Positions 51,633 to 60,260 of a stretch of DNA of 64,000 nt are shown here, in pieces (the first letter of the stretch is position 1; each line of letters begins with the position of its first letter). The notes below the pieces were generated by a model. The model was not told the origin of the DNA and made no database searches. It was given only the letters and a program-made list of their open reading frames with translations. This DNA comes from Acidobacteriota bacterium (GTDB lineage Bacteria > Acidobacteriota > Holophagae > Thermotomaculales > Thermotomaculaceae), in contig JAADGL010000055.1 of the NCBI GenBank assembly GCA_013152385.1, positions 1-64,000 of the forward strand, in the 5' to 3' direction. The position numbers and the translations under genes are program-made.

Positions 51633-52716
51633 GAAGATTTTTGTAACAGAGGCGGCAGCGAAGTATGATTATACGAAAGAAATCTGTGACAGAGCTGGCC
51701 TGGAACCGGAATTTATCCGGGATGACACTGCCTATCGGAAAGAGGTGGAACGCTTTCTTTCTGACCCGGTGGGGCAGGGGAAGCGCCATTTGCTTCTGGA
51801 TGTGTTCAAAGGGGAGTTCTTCCGGAAATGTCCCGGTACAAAGGGAAAGGTTTGCTGCAATTATTATGTGATTGACCAGACCACGAATTGTCCCTTTGAT
51901 TGTTCCTATTGTTTTTTGCAAAGTTATTTAAACCTCCGTGCGATCCGGTTTGCGGTGAATGTCGGAGACCTTTTCCGGGAGTTGGAAGCTGTATTCAAAA
52001 AACACCGTTTTGTACGTCTCGGCACCGGTGAGCTTGCCGACTCACTGGCGCTGGAGCCCCTGACCGGATTCGGTTCAAAATTAATGAATTTCGCAGTTGA
52101 ATTTCCTGGGGTTGTGCTGGAATTGAAAACCAAAAGCGCTTATGTGGAAAATCTTCCGGATGTTCACGGGAAGCCCGGCCGGGGTGTTATCGGATGGACA
52201 ATGGAACCGTCCCATGTGGTAGCCCTTGAGGAAAGGGGCACGGCGACTCTTGACGAACGTCTGGAAGCATCGGCTATTGCGGCGGAAAAGGGCTATGGAA
52301 TCGCGTTTCATCTGGATCCGGTGGTGTTTTTCCCCGGGTTTGAGGCGGCATATCTGGAACTGGTGGAGGAGATGTTTTCCCGTCATCGGACACTGGACTG
52401 GATGTCTCTGGCCGGTTTTCGCTATGAACCGTCTCTGAAAGGCTATGTGGAGGAGCGGTTTCCCGGATCAGAATTGCTGGACGGTGAATTTCTGCGGTGC
52501 AGTGATGGTAAATACCGCTACCTTTTTCCGGAGAGAATCCGTTTTTTCAGGCGGCTGGTAAAGAAAGTGAAACAGTTATCACCGAAGACTCCGGTGTATT
52601 TCTGTATGGAGGATGCCCGGACATGGGATTTGGTTATGGGGGAAAACGCCTTGGCGGATCCGGTTCTGGAGCCGATTTTTTCAAGGGAGGGGAATGATGA
52701 AAAACAGGGTATGTGA
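51625..52716 (+). CDS. Spore photoproduct lyase-like radical-SAM protein
   Basis: 363 residues. Radical-SAM motif TTNCPFDCSYCFLQ (CX3CX2C) preceded by CNYYVIDQ, and GELADSLALEPLTG further on, as in the SplB family. SplB repairs the spore-specific thymine dimer; homologues occur in many non-spore-formers, where the substrate is unclear. No sporulation genes are seen here. The ATG at 51625 lies inside the ParB-like gene; the frame to 51556 is an overlap artefact. It overlaps the next gene by 20 bases. Confidence 0.88.
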   Translation: MIEKIFVTEAAAKYDYTKEICDRAGLEPEFIRDDTAYRKEVERFLSDPVGQGKRHLLLDVFKGEFFRKCPGTKGKVCCNYYVIDQTTNCPFDCSYCFLQSYLNLRAIRFAVNVGDLFRELEAVFKKHRFVRLGTGELADSLALEPLTGFGSKLMNFAVEFPGVVLELKTKSAYVENLPDVHGKPGRGVIGWTMEPSHVVALEERGTATLDERLEASAIAAEKGYGIAFHLDPVVFFPGFEAAYLELVEEMFSRHRTLDWMSLAGFRYEPSLKGYVEERFPGSELLDGEFLRCSDGKYRYLFPERIRFFRRLVKKVKQLSPKTPVYFCMEDARTWDLVMGENALADPVLEPIFSREGNDEKQGM

Positions 52717-53668
52717 GCTGTTTAAGATTCGGTATCCGATTATTCAGGGAGGAATGGTTTGGGTTTCCGGTGCGAAACTGGCTGCTGCGGTATCCAATGC
52801 CGGAGGGCTCGGACTGATTGGCGCGGGCTCCATGAAACCCGAATTGCTGAGACAGCATATCCGGAAAGCAAAATCATTGACCACTGCTCCCTTTGGGGTG
52901 AATATCCCGATTTTTTCAAGGTATGCAGAAGAACAGGTCAATACAGCGTTGGAGGAAGGGGTATCTGTCTTTTTCATGTCAGCCGGTTCCCCGAAACGGT
53001 TCACGCCGGATTTGAAAGCGGCCGGTTGTACTGTTGTTCATGTGGCATCGTCGCCCACTCTGGCAAAAAAATGTGAAGATGCAGGTGTGGATGCGGTGGT
53101 GGTGGAAGGGTTTGAAGCCGGAGGCCATAACGGAAGGGAAGAGCTGACAAGCTTTGTGCTGATTCCCCAGGCAAGGGACAGGGTGAAAATTCCGTTGATT
53201 GCGGCCGGCGGGATTGCGGACGGAAGAGGGATTGCCGCCGCTTTCGCACTCGGTGCCGAGGGGGTTCAGATCGGGACCCGTTTTGCGGTTACGGTGGAGT
53301 CTTCCGCTTCACCGGCGTATAAGGAATATCTGGTATCATCGGGAGATTCCGCCACGAAACTCATGTTGAAATCATTGATTCCGGTTCGCCTGGTTCGGAA
53401 TACGCTGTCGGAGGAGCTGGAGGAGTTGGAACGCCGCTGCGTTCCGGCAGCCGAACTGGAGAAAAAGTTGGGCCCGGCGGCTGCCCGGCGGGCGATTTTT
53501 GACGGAGATGTGGATTCAGGCGAAGTGGAGGCCGGTGAAGTTACGGGAATGATCGAAGACATTCCTTCCGTCTCGCTTTTGATGGCCCGCCTTGTTTCGG
53601 AGGCGGCATCAGTATTATCCGATTTTCCGCCGTGTGAGGTATTTCGAGAGGAAAATGGTTTTTCTTGA
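52697..53668 (+). CDS. FMN-dependent 2-nitropropane dioxygenase/FabK-family oxidoreductase
   Basis: 323 residues. TIM-barrel flavoprotein: RYPIIQGGMVWVSGAKLAAAVSNAGGLGLIG at the start (cut as IIQGGMVWVSG and AVSNAGGLGLIG), GFEAGGHNG and the phosphate-binding AAGGIADGRGIAAAFALGA and GVQIGTRFAVT. This family includes enoyl-ACP reductase FabK and nitronate monooxygenase; in an anaerobe the reductase role is more natural, but no fatty-acid genes adjoin it. ATG 52697 is chosen for its spacing from GGAGG; ATG 52694 is possible. Confidence 0.88.
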   Translation: MKNRVCELFKIRYPIIQGGMVWVSGAKLAAAVSNAGGLGLIGAGSMKPELLRQHIRKAKSLTTAPFGVNIPIFSRYAEEQVNTALEEGVSVFFMSAGSPKRFTPDLKAAGCTVVHVASSPTLAKKCEDAGVDAVVVEGFEAGGHNGREELTSFVLIPQARDRVKIPLIAAGGIADGRGIAAAFALGAEGVQIGTRFAVTVESSASPAYKEYLVSSGDSATKLMLKSLIPVRLVRNTLSEELEELERRCVPAAELEKKLGPAAARRAIFDGDVDSGEVEAGEVTGMIEDIPSVSLLMARLVSEAASVLSDFPPCEVFREENGFS

Positions 53669-53694
53669 ATTATTCCCGGCAAGAGTAGTAGAAT
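53665..53694 (+). promoter_or_regulatory. Promoter positioned for a nearly leaderless kinase mRNA
   Basis: TTGAAT (53665-53670), 18 bases, TAGAAT (53689-53694). The predicted start at about 53701 lies three bases before the ATG at 53704, and no Shine-Dalgarno sequence precedes that ATG. The -35 overlaps the end of the upstream gene. Confidence 0.45.
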
Positions 53695-53703
53695 GTAATT
53701 GAA

Positions 53704-54990
53704 ATGCTAAAGAAACACTTTTCTGCAAAAAGTTTTTACATCTCGATTTTGTTTGCCGCAATGTTTTTTCTGGTATTGCAGATTTATGCCCTTCACCGTT
53801 TTCGGATTCAATGCAGTGCAGAGATTACTTCTGTTATTGTGGAGATGCACAGCGGAGAAATGCCGGATGACGTGCTGGGGATGGGGGTGCTGAAAGACGG
53901 TTATATCCACGCGCAATGGGGGATTTTGCCGAAAATTGATGCAAAAAACAGGAAAGACCGGATTGTTTCAGACGGGGCGGGGATTCTGGTTGTGTCCGGG
54001 AAGAATGCGGTTTATTTTGCAAATACCAGTCATTTTGCTGCAATTCAAAAATCTTATCGCTTTCAGATTCTCCTTTCCATTCTTTTTTGCCTTGTGGTGA
54101 TGTGGTTCAGTTTGCTCTTTTATTTCTTCGTTTATCGTAGTGTACAGAAACTGGAAGGTTGGGTCAAAGGCTACACCGGGAAGAAATTTCGGAAGAAAAA
54201 AATCAGTGCCAGTCAGATTCCCATTCATGGATTTACTCAGATTATTTCGGGAATTGAAAAAATCTATTCCGACCTTATTAATACAGAGAAGGCTGTGGAG
54301 CGAAAGACCAAACTGGAAGCATTGGGGGTGTTGTTTGCGAAAGTCCTCCATGATATCAAGAACGGCCTGGCCAGCATTAAGATTTACCAGTATCTTCTCC
54401 GGGAGACCCGGGATGAGAGTAAACGGAGAGAATTAATGATGAAGATGGATGCTGGCATGAGTGACGTTACTGTCATGATTCAGGATTTGCTGGATTTTGT
54501 CCGGGGCAGCAAATCCACCCTGAAGGAAGCGGTTCGAACCAAAGATCTCTATAACGGGTTGAAAACTGAATATCAGGCAAAAGCCAGGGTGGAGGGCGTC
54601 AAATTTGAAATATCAATGGATGACGCCATTGCGGAAAAAAGTATTCATGTGGAGTTGGTACGTATCGTTACTGCTGTTAAGCATTTGATTCAAAATGCGT
54701 TCGAGGAAGTAAAGGCTGCCGCTTTAACAGATCCTGAAGTGCGTGTTTCTCTGAAGTCCGAGGGGGCAAACCTGTTGATTGAAATTGCAGACAACGGGCG
54801 GGGAATTCCCGATGAGTTTGTAGATGACATTTTTACGCCTTTTGCTACAAATGGAAAGAAGAATGGAAATGGAATCGGAGCAGCGGTGGCAAAGGAATAT
54901 ATTGAGGCCCAGAGAGGCCATGTGGAGTTCAGAACTTCTCCCGCAGGAACAGTCTTCCGTATAACGATTCCCTTTTCAGTTTCAAATTAA
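53704..54990 (+). CDS. Membrane sensor histidine kinase
   Basis: 428 residues. Two membrane segments (about 10-30 and 119-142) enclose a small extracytoplasmic domain. A basic juxtamembrane stretch (KKFRKKKIS) follows, then a phosphoacceptor helix with KVLHDIKNGLASIKIYQ and an ATPase domain with IQNAFEEVK, DNGRGIPDEF and NGNGIGAAVAKEYI. The H-box HDIKN is the form seen in kinases of chemosensory or AtoS-like type. No response regulator adjoins directly; the nearest are at 57006 and 58268. It may be translated from a nearly leaderless mRNA. Confidence 0.9.
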   Translation: MLKKHFSAKSFYISILFAAMFFLVLQIYALHRFRIQCSAEITSVIVEMHSGEMPDDVLGMGVLKDGYIHAQWGILPKIDAKNRKDRIVSDGAGILVVSGKNAVYFANTSHFAAIQKSYRFQILLSILFCLVVMWFSLLFYFFVYRSVQKLEGWVKGYTGKKFRKKKISASQIPIHGFTQIISGIEKIYSDLINTEKAVERKTKLEALGVLFAKVLHDIKNGLASIKIYQYLLRETRDESKRRELMMKMDAGMSDVTVMIQDLLDFVRGSKSTLKEAVRTKDLYNGLKTEYQAKARVEGVKFEISMDDAIAEKSIHVELVRIVTAVKHLIQNAFEEVKAAALTDPEVRVSLKSEGANLLIEIADNGRGIPDEFVDDIFTPFATNGKKNGNGIGAAVAKEYIEAQRGHVEFRTSPAGTVFRITIPFSVSN

Positions 54991-55052
54991 AAGGTGGCGG
55001 CTGCCGGATTCCTGACAGGCGGACTGTAGGGATATATTTTTTGGAGGTCTGA

Positions 55053-56594
55053 ATGGAAGCTGTATTAACGGCAGATCAAATGAGAAAAGCGGATTCGATT
55101 ACCATTGAGCGCCTGGCTGGGAATGGATTGCTGCTTATGGAACATGCCAGTGCCGCGTGTGTTCGGGAACTGCTCCGGCGTTTTGGTTCTTCTTTGAATG
55201 AAATGGATGTTCTGGTTCTCGCCGGGCGGGGAAATAACGGCGGTGACGGAATGGCAATTGCCCGTCAACTCCGTTCAAAAGGAATTGACGTCTCAGTGAT
55301 TGTTTTCGGAAATCTTGAAAAAATTTCGACAGACGCAGCTTTTCAGTTGAAGCTGTTAAAAAATTTTGACTTATCAATTGAAAATCCGGTGGAAGGGTTT
55401 TCCAATGAAATAATATCGAAAATAAAAAATTCAAATTTGATTGTAGACGCCATGCTGGGTACCGGGCTAAAAAGTGCCCCCCGGGGGATTGTTGCAAATG
55501 CAATCGGGCTTTTGGACGATTCCAGAGGCTTTGTTTTTGCTGTGGATGTTCCGTCCGGCCTGGACAGCGATACCGGGTTCATTCCCGGTCAGGCGGTTCA
55601 TGCAGATGTTACGGTGACGTTCGGGAAAATGAAACGTTGTCATGTGCTTTCTCCTTCATGCCTGTATTGCGGTGAAGTGATTGTGGACGATATTACGATA
55701 CCGGAAGATGTTTTCGGGCAAGTCGGCCCGGACTGTTTTCTCGTGGAGAGGGATGATATTGTTTCCCGTATGGGGGTTCCGCAGGCGGACGCCCACAAAG
55801 GGGCATTCGGCCATGTACTGGTAGCAGGCGGCACCCCCGGGAAACTCGGCGCTTCGGTGATGGCGGGCAGGGCGGCCTTGTTAAGCGGGTCCGGCCTCGT
55901 TTCTGTTCTTTTGACTCCGGAGTGTTACACGGTTGCCGGGCCGATGGCTCCCGAATTGATGGCCTCTCTCTACGATGATCCCTACGATGAGGTGTCTCTT
56001 GTTCAAGCCTTAAACGGGAAGAATGTGATATTGGCCGGGCCGGGTTTCGGAACTGCGGGGCCTGCCCGTGGAAAGATGGAAAAGCTCTTGTCTGTTTCCC
56101 GGACTAAAGTTTTATTGGATGCGGATGTTTTCAGGCTTTTTAACATCAATGAACTGGCTGAAATTCTGAATGGACGTCCGGCAATTTTAACACCCCATCC
56201 GGGTGAAATGGCGGCATTTCATGGGATTTCAACTGCCGAAGTGCAGCGGGACCGGATAAAGTTTGCGGTGGAAACCGCTGTTCAAACCGGAGCGGTAACG
56301 GTTCTGAAGGGATATCGGACCGTGATCGGATGCCCCGATGGAACAGCGTTTGTAAACCCAACAGGAAATGCCGGGCTGGCAACAGCGGGAAGCGGAGATG
56401 TCCTGTCGGGAATTGCGGCATCGTTTCTCGGCCAGGGGATGCCGCCTCTGGATGCCGCTATATGTGCAGTATATCTTCATGGGCTTGCGGGGGATTTGGC
56501 ATCCGATGAGCTGACTTTGAGGGGAGTGACGGCACCGGCAATTCTGAACGGAATTTCCACCGCATTGAAATCGCTGGCGGGGGCATATCCATGA
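55053..56594 (+). CDS. nnr: Bifunctional NAD(P)H-hydrate epimerase/dehydratase
   Basis: 513 residues. The N-terminal YjeF_N epimerase (1-220) has VLVLAGRGNNGGDGMAIAR and the VDVPSGLDSDTG loop. The C-terminal ADP-dependent dehydratase (225-513) has HKGAFGHVLVAGGTPGKLGA, LTPHPGEMAAF and NPTGNAGLATAGSGDVLSG. Repairs damaged NAD(P)H. TTGGAGG precedes the ATG. It overlaps tsaE by ATGA, the usual nnr-tsaE arrangement. Confidence 0.96.
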   Translation: MEAVLTADQMRKADSITIERLAGNGLLLMEHASAACVRELLRRFGSSLNEMDVLVLAGRGNNGGDGMAIARQLRSKGIDVSVIVFGNLEKISTDAAFQLKLLKNFDLSIENPVEGFSNEIISKIKNSNLIVDAMLGTGLKSAPRGIVANAIGLLDDSRGFVFAVDVPSGLDSDTGFIPGQAVHADVTVTFGKMKRCHVLSPSCLYCGEVIVDDITIPEDVFGQVGPDCFLVERDDIVSRMGVPQADAHKGAFGHVLVAGGTPGKLGASVMAGRAALLSGSGLVSVLLTPECYTVAGPMAPELMASLYDDPYDEVSLVQALNGKNVILAGPGFGTAGPARGKMEKLLSVSRTKVLLDADVFRLFNINELAEILNGRPAILTPHPGEMAAFHGISTAEVQRDRIKFAVETAVQTGAVTVLKGYRTVIGCPDGTAFVNPTGNAGLATAGSGDVLSGIAASFLGQGMPPLDAAICAVYLHGLAGDLASDELTLRGVTAPAILNGISTALKSLAGAYP

Positions 56595-57028
56595 TTGTGC
56601 AAACCGGAAGTGCCTTTGAAACGGAAAAAGCGGCAGCCGGTTTCGGAAAAAAACTTGTTCCCGGGGATGTACTGGTTTTGACTGGAGATCTCGGTTCGGG
56701 AAAGACAACTTTTACCCGGGGGCTGGCTTTAGCCATGGGAATGAATCCCGATATTGTGTCCAGCCCGACTTTTACATTGATGAACATTTATCCGGGAACT
56801 CCGGCGCTGGTTCATGTTGATTTTTACCGTATTCCGGACGGCGGTGATATTTTTTTTGAAGAATTGGATGATGCATTGAACGGAAATGCCATTGTTGTAA
56901 TAGAATGGGGAGACCGTTTTCTCGAACAGTTGCGGGAAATGGTTTCAGGAAGACTGTTTGTGGCTTGTTTTCGTGTGACGGGAGAAGACTTACGGGAGAT
57001 TGTGATTGAAGAAGATTCTCATCATTGA
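56591..57028 (+). CDS. tsaE: tRNA threonylcarbamoyladenosine biosynthesis ATPase TsaE
   Basis: 145 residues. P-loop GDLGSGKTT at 32-40, SPTFTLMNIY and VHVDFYRI, and VVIEWGDRF, all diagnostic of TsaE. Works with TsaBCD to make t6A37 on tRNAs. Its end overlaps the receiver-kinase gene by 23 bases. Confidence 0.96.
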   Translation: MIVQTGSAFETEKAAAGFGKKLVPGDVLVLTGDLGSGKTTFTRGLALAMGMNPDIVSSPTFTLMNIYPGTPALVHVDFYRIPDGGDIFFEELDDALNGNAIVVIEWGDRFLEQLREMVSGRLFVACFRVTGEDLREIVIEEDSHH

Positions 57029-58271
57029 TGATTCGGATGTCATGCGGGAGCAATTGAGTGAAATGCTCCGGCATATGGTTGCCGGTGGTGTTCAGATCCA
57101 CGAGGCAGCAGATGGAATTTCCGGTATCAAAGCGGCCATTGAGCTGGTTCCGAATCTCATTTTCATGGACATTGTTCTGCCGTATCTCAGCGGCTACGCG
57201 GCATCGGTGCGGCTGAAAAACATTCCCGGCCTGAAAGGTACAAAGATTGTGGGCATGACTTCGGATGTCGGGGAAGACACCCAGGGAAAAGTTCTCAGCT
57301 GGTGCGATGATTTTCTGCCCAAACCCATTGAAGAGGAAAGCCTGAAACAAATCCTTGAGCGGCATTTCAACTGTGTTACAGCGGCAAAACGGATCAGGGA
57401 CGGCAGCCGTGCTTCTTCTTTGAAGCGCGTTACGGAAGAAATTGTCCGGCAGCTGGAGGAGCAAGTCGGGGAATTGACCCGGGCGAACCAAAAGCTGGAA
57501 AAACAAACCGGGGTGATTCGGCATTTGTACCGGGCGACAAAAAAAGCAAAGTCCAGACTAAAACGGCTCAATCAGCTTCGGGCCGATTTTACCGATCTTT
57601 TGTCCCATGAAATTAAAACTCCCCTGACAGCTGTTGCCGGATATGCGGAATGCCTGCAGATTCAGGCGGAAGATCGTCTAACGGAAGATGAGCAGGATAT
57701 GCTGAAAAAGATTATGGCAGGTTCGCAACGGATTTCGATGCTGGTAAATGAAATCAGCCGGTTGAACCAGTTAAAATTTAACCTTCGTTCCGGCCACACC
57801 GCTATTTTAGCGGATGTATTACGTGATGTTGTGAAAAGCCGGGAAGCATTTATTCGGGAAAAATCCATTCAAGTGAGTATGCATTGTGAGCCGGAGCTGA
57901 TTATTGCCCTGGATGGAGCATATTTGAAAGAGATGGTGGATCATGTGGTAAAAAATGCCATCATTTTTAATATTCCCGGAGGAAGCCTGGAGATTGTATG
58001 CAGGCGGACGAAAGGAAATGTGGAAATTGAAATTACAGACAGTGGAATTGGGATTGATTCGGCTTATCTCAATGATATTTATAATCCTTTGACGCAACTT
58101 GTGGATATTGAGCATTATCAGAGCCATCCCCTTCGGGGCCTGGGGATGGGCTTGACCGTATGCAGGGAAATGGCAAAAAATGTCGGTGGCACCATGGCGG
58201 TGGAAAGTGACGGTCCCGGAAAAGGAACCCGGGTCAGGATTCAACTTCCCACAGGGGAGGATGTTTCGTGA
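57006..58271 (+). CDS. Receiver-histidine kinase fusion
   Basis: 421 residues. An N-terminal receiver (1-120; ILIIDDSD, phospho-Asp in IFMDIVLP, Lys in FLPKPIEE), a long coiled coil (about 130-190), phosphoacceptor helix with DLLSHEIKTPLTAVAGY and an ATPase domain with VKNAIIFN, DSGIGID and GLGMGLTVCREMAKNVGG. No membrane segment, so cytoplasmic. The receiver probably controls kinase activity. The start is TTG at 57006 with GGGAG seven bases upstream, deep in tsaE. It overlaps the next response regulator by GTGA, its probable target. Confidence 0.88.
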   Translation: MKKILIIDDSDVMREQLSEMLRHMVAGGVQIHEAADGISGIKAAIELVPNLIFMDIVLPYLSGYAASVRLKNIPGLKGTKIVGMTSDVGEDTQGKVLSWCDDFLPKPIEEESLKQILERHFNCVTAAKRIRDGSRASSLKRVTEEIVRQLEEQVGELTRANQKLEKQTGVIRHLYRATKKAKSRLKRLNQLRADFTDLLSHEIKTPLTAVAGYAECLQIQAEDRLTEDEQDMLKKIMAGSQRISMLVNEISRLNQLKFNLRSGHTAILADVLRDVVKSREAFIREKSIQVSMHCEPELIIALDGAYLKEMVDHVVKNAIIFNIPGGSLEIVCRRTKGNVEIEITDSGIGIDSAYLNDIYNPLTQLVDIEHYQSHPLRGLGMGLTVCREMAKNVGGTMAVESDGPGKGTRVRIQLPTGEDVS

Positions 58272-59020
58272 AATCTCTGAAAAAGGCATTGGCGGTTTTT
58301 CTTGATGAAGCCTACAAAGGCACAGAAATTCCGGAACCGGTTCGGGCCCTTTCAGACAAAATTTCCGGTCTTAATAATTTTTCAGAACTTCTTGCCATTC
58401 CCGATTTGGAATCCCCGGCAGACGGAGTGGTTGCAATTCGTTTGGGCAACCATTTGTATCCCCATATGAAACTGGTTGTCCGCAAAGAAGGCGGACAGCT
58501 TTGTTTTGCTGTGGATACCCATGACGGGCCGGACAGAATTCCGCCAAGTTTGCCGGGTTATGAGCGATTCAGAGAGGTGATTCGGGAGAATGCCAGAATC
58601 CGGGATGCGATTCACAGTCGCTTGGCAGGCCATATGAAACAACCCGGAGCTGATAACACCCAACCCTCCAGGGGGCGCATATTAGTGGTGGACGACGAAA
58701 GTTTTGTCCGGGACATTTTGTCCCGCCTTCTCCATTCCTTCGGATTTGATACAGTGACGGCAGACAGTGCAGATCAGGCACTTGAGCAGGTTCGCAAGAA
58801 TCGTTTTTCCTGTTGTTTCCTAGACATTATGATGCCTGGGAAAAGTGGCTATCAATTCATTGAAGGACTGGAGGCGGAAGGGTTAAAAACCTTTCCCATT
58901 GTTCTGGTAACCGGAATGAATCCGAAACATATCCGGATGGATGTTGCAGAAGGGTTGATTCTGAAGCCGTTTACCGCATCAATGTTAAAAGAGCATCTTT
59001 CAGCTTTTGGCTTATTCTGA
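58268..59020 (+). CDS. Response regulator with unrecognised N-terminal domain
   Basis: 250 residues. The first 120 form a mixed domain I do not recognise (LNNFSELLAIPDLESPADGV, then LVVRKEGGQLCFAV). A receiver occupies about 135-250, with ILVVDDESFVRDIL, phospho-Asp in CFLDIMMPGKSGY, Thr in VLVTGMN and Lys in LILKPF. There is no DNA-binding or enzymatic output domain. GTG start overlapping the kinase stop. Likely partner of the kinase just upstream. The 3' end overlaps the convergent PilZ gene by 9 bases. Confidence 0.85.
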   Translation: MKSLKKALAVFLDEAYKGTEIPEPVRALSDKISGLNNFSELLAIPDLESPADGVVAIRLGNHLYPHMKLVVRKEGGQLCFAVDTHDGPDRIPPSLPGYERFREVIRENARIRDAIHSRLAGHMKQPGADNTQPSRGRILVVDDESFVRDILSRLLHSFGFDTVTADSADQALEQVRKNRFSCCFLDIMMPGKSGYQFIEGLEAEGLKTFPIVLVTGMNPKHIRMDVAEGLILKPFTASMLKEHLSAFGLF

Positions 59021-59395
59021 TCGGTTCAGCCAGCCGGTCACAAATTTTGAAATTCCTTCTTTCTGAGTTTCTGAAATATCAATGAAGCGGCAGCCGGCAA
59101 GAATATGTTCCATTCCCGGTTCATTGATTGTGTGCCGCACCTGCAACCGGATATTGTGAAGAAAATGAAGTTCTTCCGGCTCAAATACCCGCACAAGCAA
59201 AATTTCGTGCCCTGCTTTCACATCTTCCAGTGCTTCTTTCTGGCCGATAAAGCTGATCCCTCCGGCACTGAGGCTGAGAACATTGGTGGACATGGAAAAC
59301 TTTTCCGGTTCCGGAAGCTGAAATACGGCAAAAATGCTGTCCCTTACAGTAAAATATGCCCGGGGGTGTTTTCTTCTCTCAATTCCCTGTACCAT
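59012..59395 (-). CDS. PilZ-domain protein
   Basis: 127 residues. The PilZ pattern is visible: ERRKHPRAYF (RxxxR-like) and LSLSAGGISFIG (the D/NxSxxG-like element, here with Ser in place of Asp). PilZ domains bind cyclic di-GMP, and the HD-GYP protein at 48696 belongs to the same signalling system. It is the last gene of the reverse operon, 15 bases after the beta-lactamase-fold gene. Confidence 0.85.
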   Translation of the reverse strand: MVQGIERRKHPRAYFTVRDSIFAVFQLPEPEKFSMSTNVLSLSAGGISFIGQKEALEDVKAGHEILLVRVFEPEELHFLHNIRLQVRHTINEPGMEHILAGCRFIDISETQKEGISKFVTGWLNRSE

Positions 59396-59410
59396 GTTTC
59401 CTCCTTAGGT

Positions 59411-60040
59411 TTATGAAATTTGAATAAACGGATTGAATTTTTTCTCATGTCCGATTGTGCTTTCCGGGCCGTGTCCGGGAAAAACCCGTGTGTCATCAGG
59501 CAGGGAAAGCAGTTTTTCTCTGATGGAAGAAAGCAGCAGGCCCGTGTCTCCCCCCGGCAGGTCGGTTCTCCCGATACTTTCCCTGAAAAGCGCATCTCCG
59601 GTAAAAACACCGGTTCCGGGGATATGAAAACTGACGCTTCCCGGCGTGTGCCCCGGGGTATGCAAAATATGAATCGGGGTTTCATTCAACTTAATGGTGT
59701 CTCTGTCTGCCAGCCATTCATCCGGTTCAGGGGGGATGTGAGCATGAAGAATCTCCTGATACGGATTTCCCGCCACATGATTCAGAAAACCCCGGTCTTT
59801 TTCGTGCATCCGTACCGGACAGTTGAGTTTCTGTTTCAAAGGAGCCAGCGCGGCAATATGGTCAATATGGCCATGGGTAAGGAGAATCGCTTTTGCCCGG
59901 AACCCGCTTTTCAGCAGTTTATCGAAAACCGGAGATATGGCCGGGGTGTCAATAACGATGAACTCCATCATTTCAGTATCCTTCAAAATGAAACAGTTCA
60001 CTTGAAAGGCACCCAGCGGAATGGTTTTTACCTCAATCAT
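59411..60040 (-). CDS. Metallo-beta-lactamase-fold hydrolase (glyoxalase II-like)
   Basis: 209 residues. Metal ligands are LTHGHIDHIA (HxHxDH), His in HTPGHTPGS, Asp in FTGDALF and His in FPGHGPES. It has the compact form common in anaerobes, annotated as hydroxyacylglutathione hydrolase, but it lacks the C-terminal glutathione-binding domain of GloB. The substrate is therefore a thioester or similar ester, not specified. It overlaps the zinc-ribbon gene by 8 bases. Confidence 0.9.
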   Translation of the reverse strand: MIEVKTIPLGAFQVNCFILKDTEMMEFIVIDTPAISPVFDKLLKSGFRAKAILLTHGHIDHIAALAPLKQKLNCPVRMHEKDRGFLNHVAGNPYQEILHAHIPPEPDEWLADRDTIKLNETPIHILHTPGHTPGSVSFHIPGTGVFTGDALFRESIGRTDLPGGDTGLLLSSIREKLLSLPDDTRVFPGHGPESTIGHEKKFNPFIQIS

Positions 60041-60260
60041 TGCCTAACTCCATTTCCTTTTTCAGTTTCTGACGGTGGCCGCATGACGGGCAACGTACAA
60101 ATCTGTACCTGAACCGATAAGGAATGAACAGAAAAAAGCCGCTGAATTTCCGGATGGACACAGGCGATTGAATGATGTTCCCGCATTTTCTGCACCGAAC
60201 CATAACCATTTCGGATTTCTGTATCTCATCTTTTACCTGGTGCCAGAAAAGAAAAAACAT
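60033..60260 (-). CDS. Small zinc-ribbon protein
   Basis: About 75 residues with two CxxC knuckles (RCRKCGN and RCPSCGH) separated by a hydrophobic-aromatic stretch (FSGFFLFIPYRFRYRF), and a Lys-rich tail. It is probably a zinc-binding protein of unknown role. The ATG at 60260 overlaps the pcrA stop with AAGGA upstream; an in-frame TTG lies at 60263 and a later ATG before MVRCRKCGN is possible. Confidence 0.65.
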   Translation of the reverse strand: MFFLFWHQVKDEIQKSEMVMVRCRKCGNIIQSPVSIRKFSGFFLFIPYRFRYRFVRCPSCGHRQKLKKEMELGND

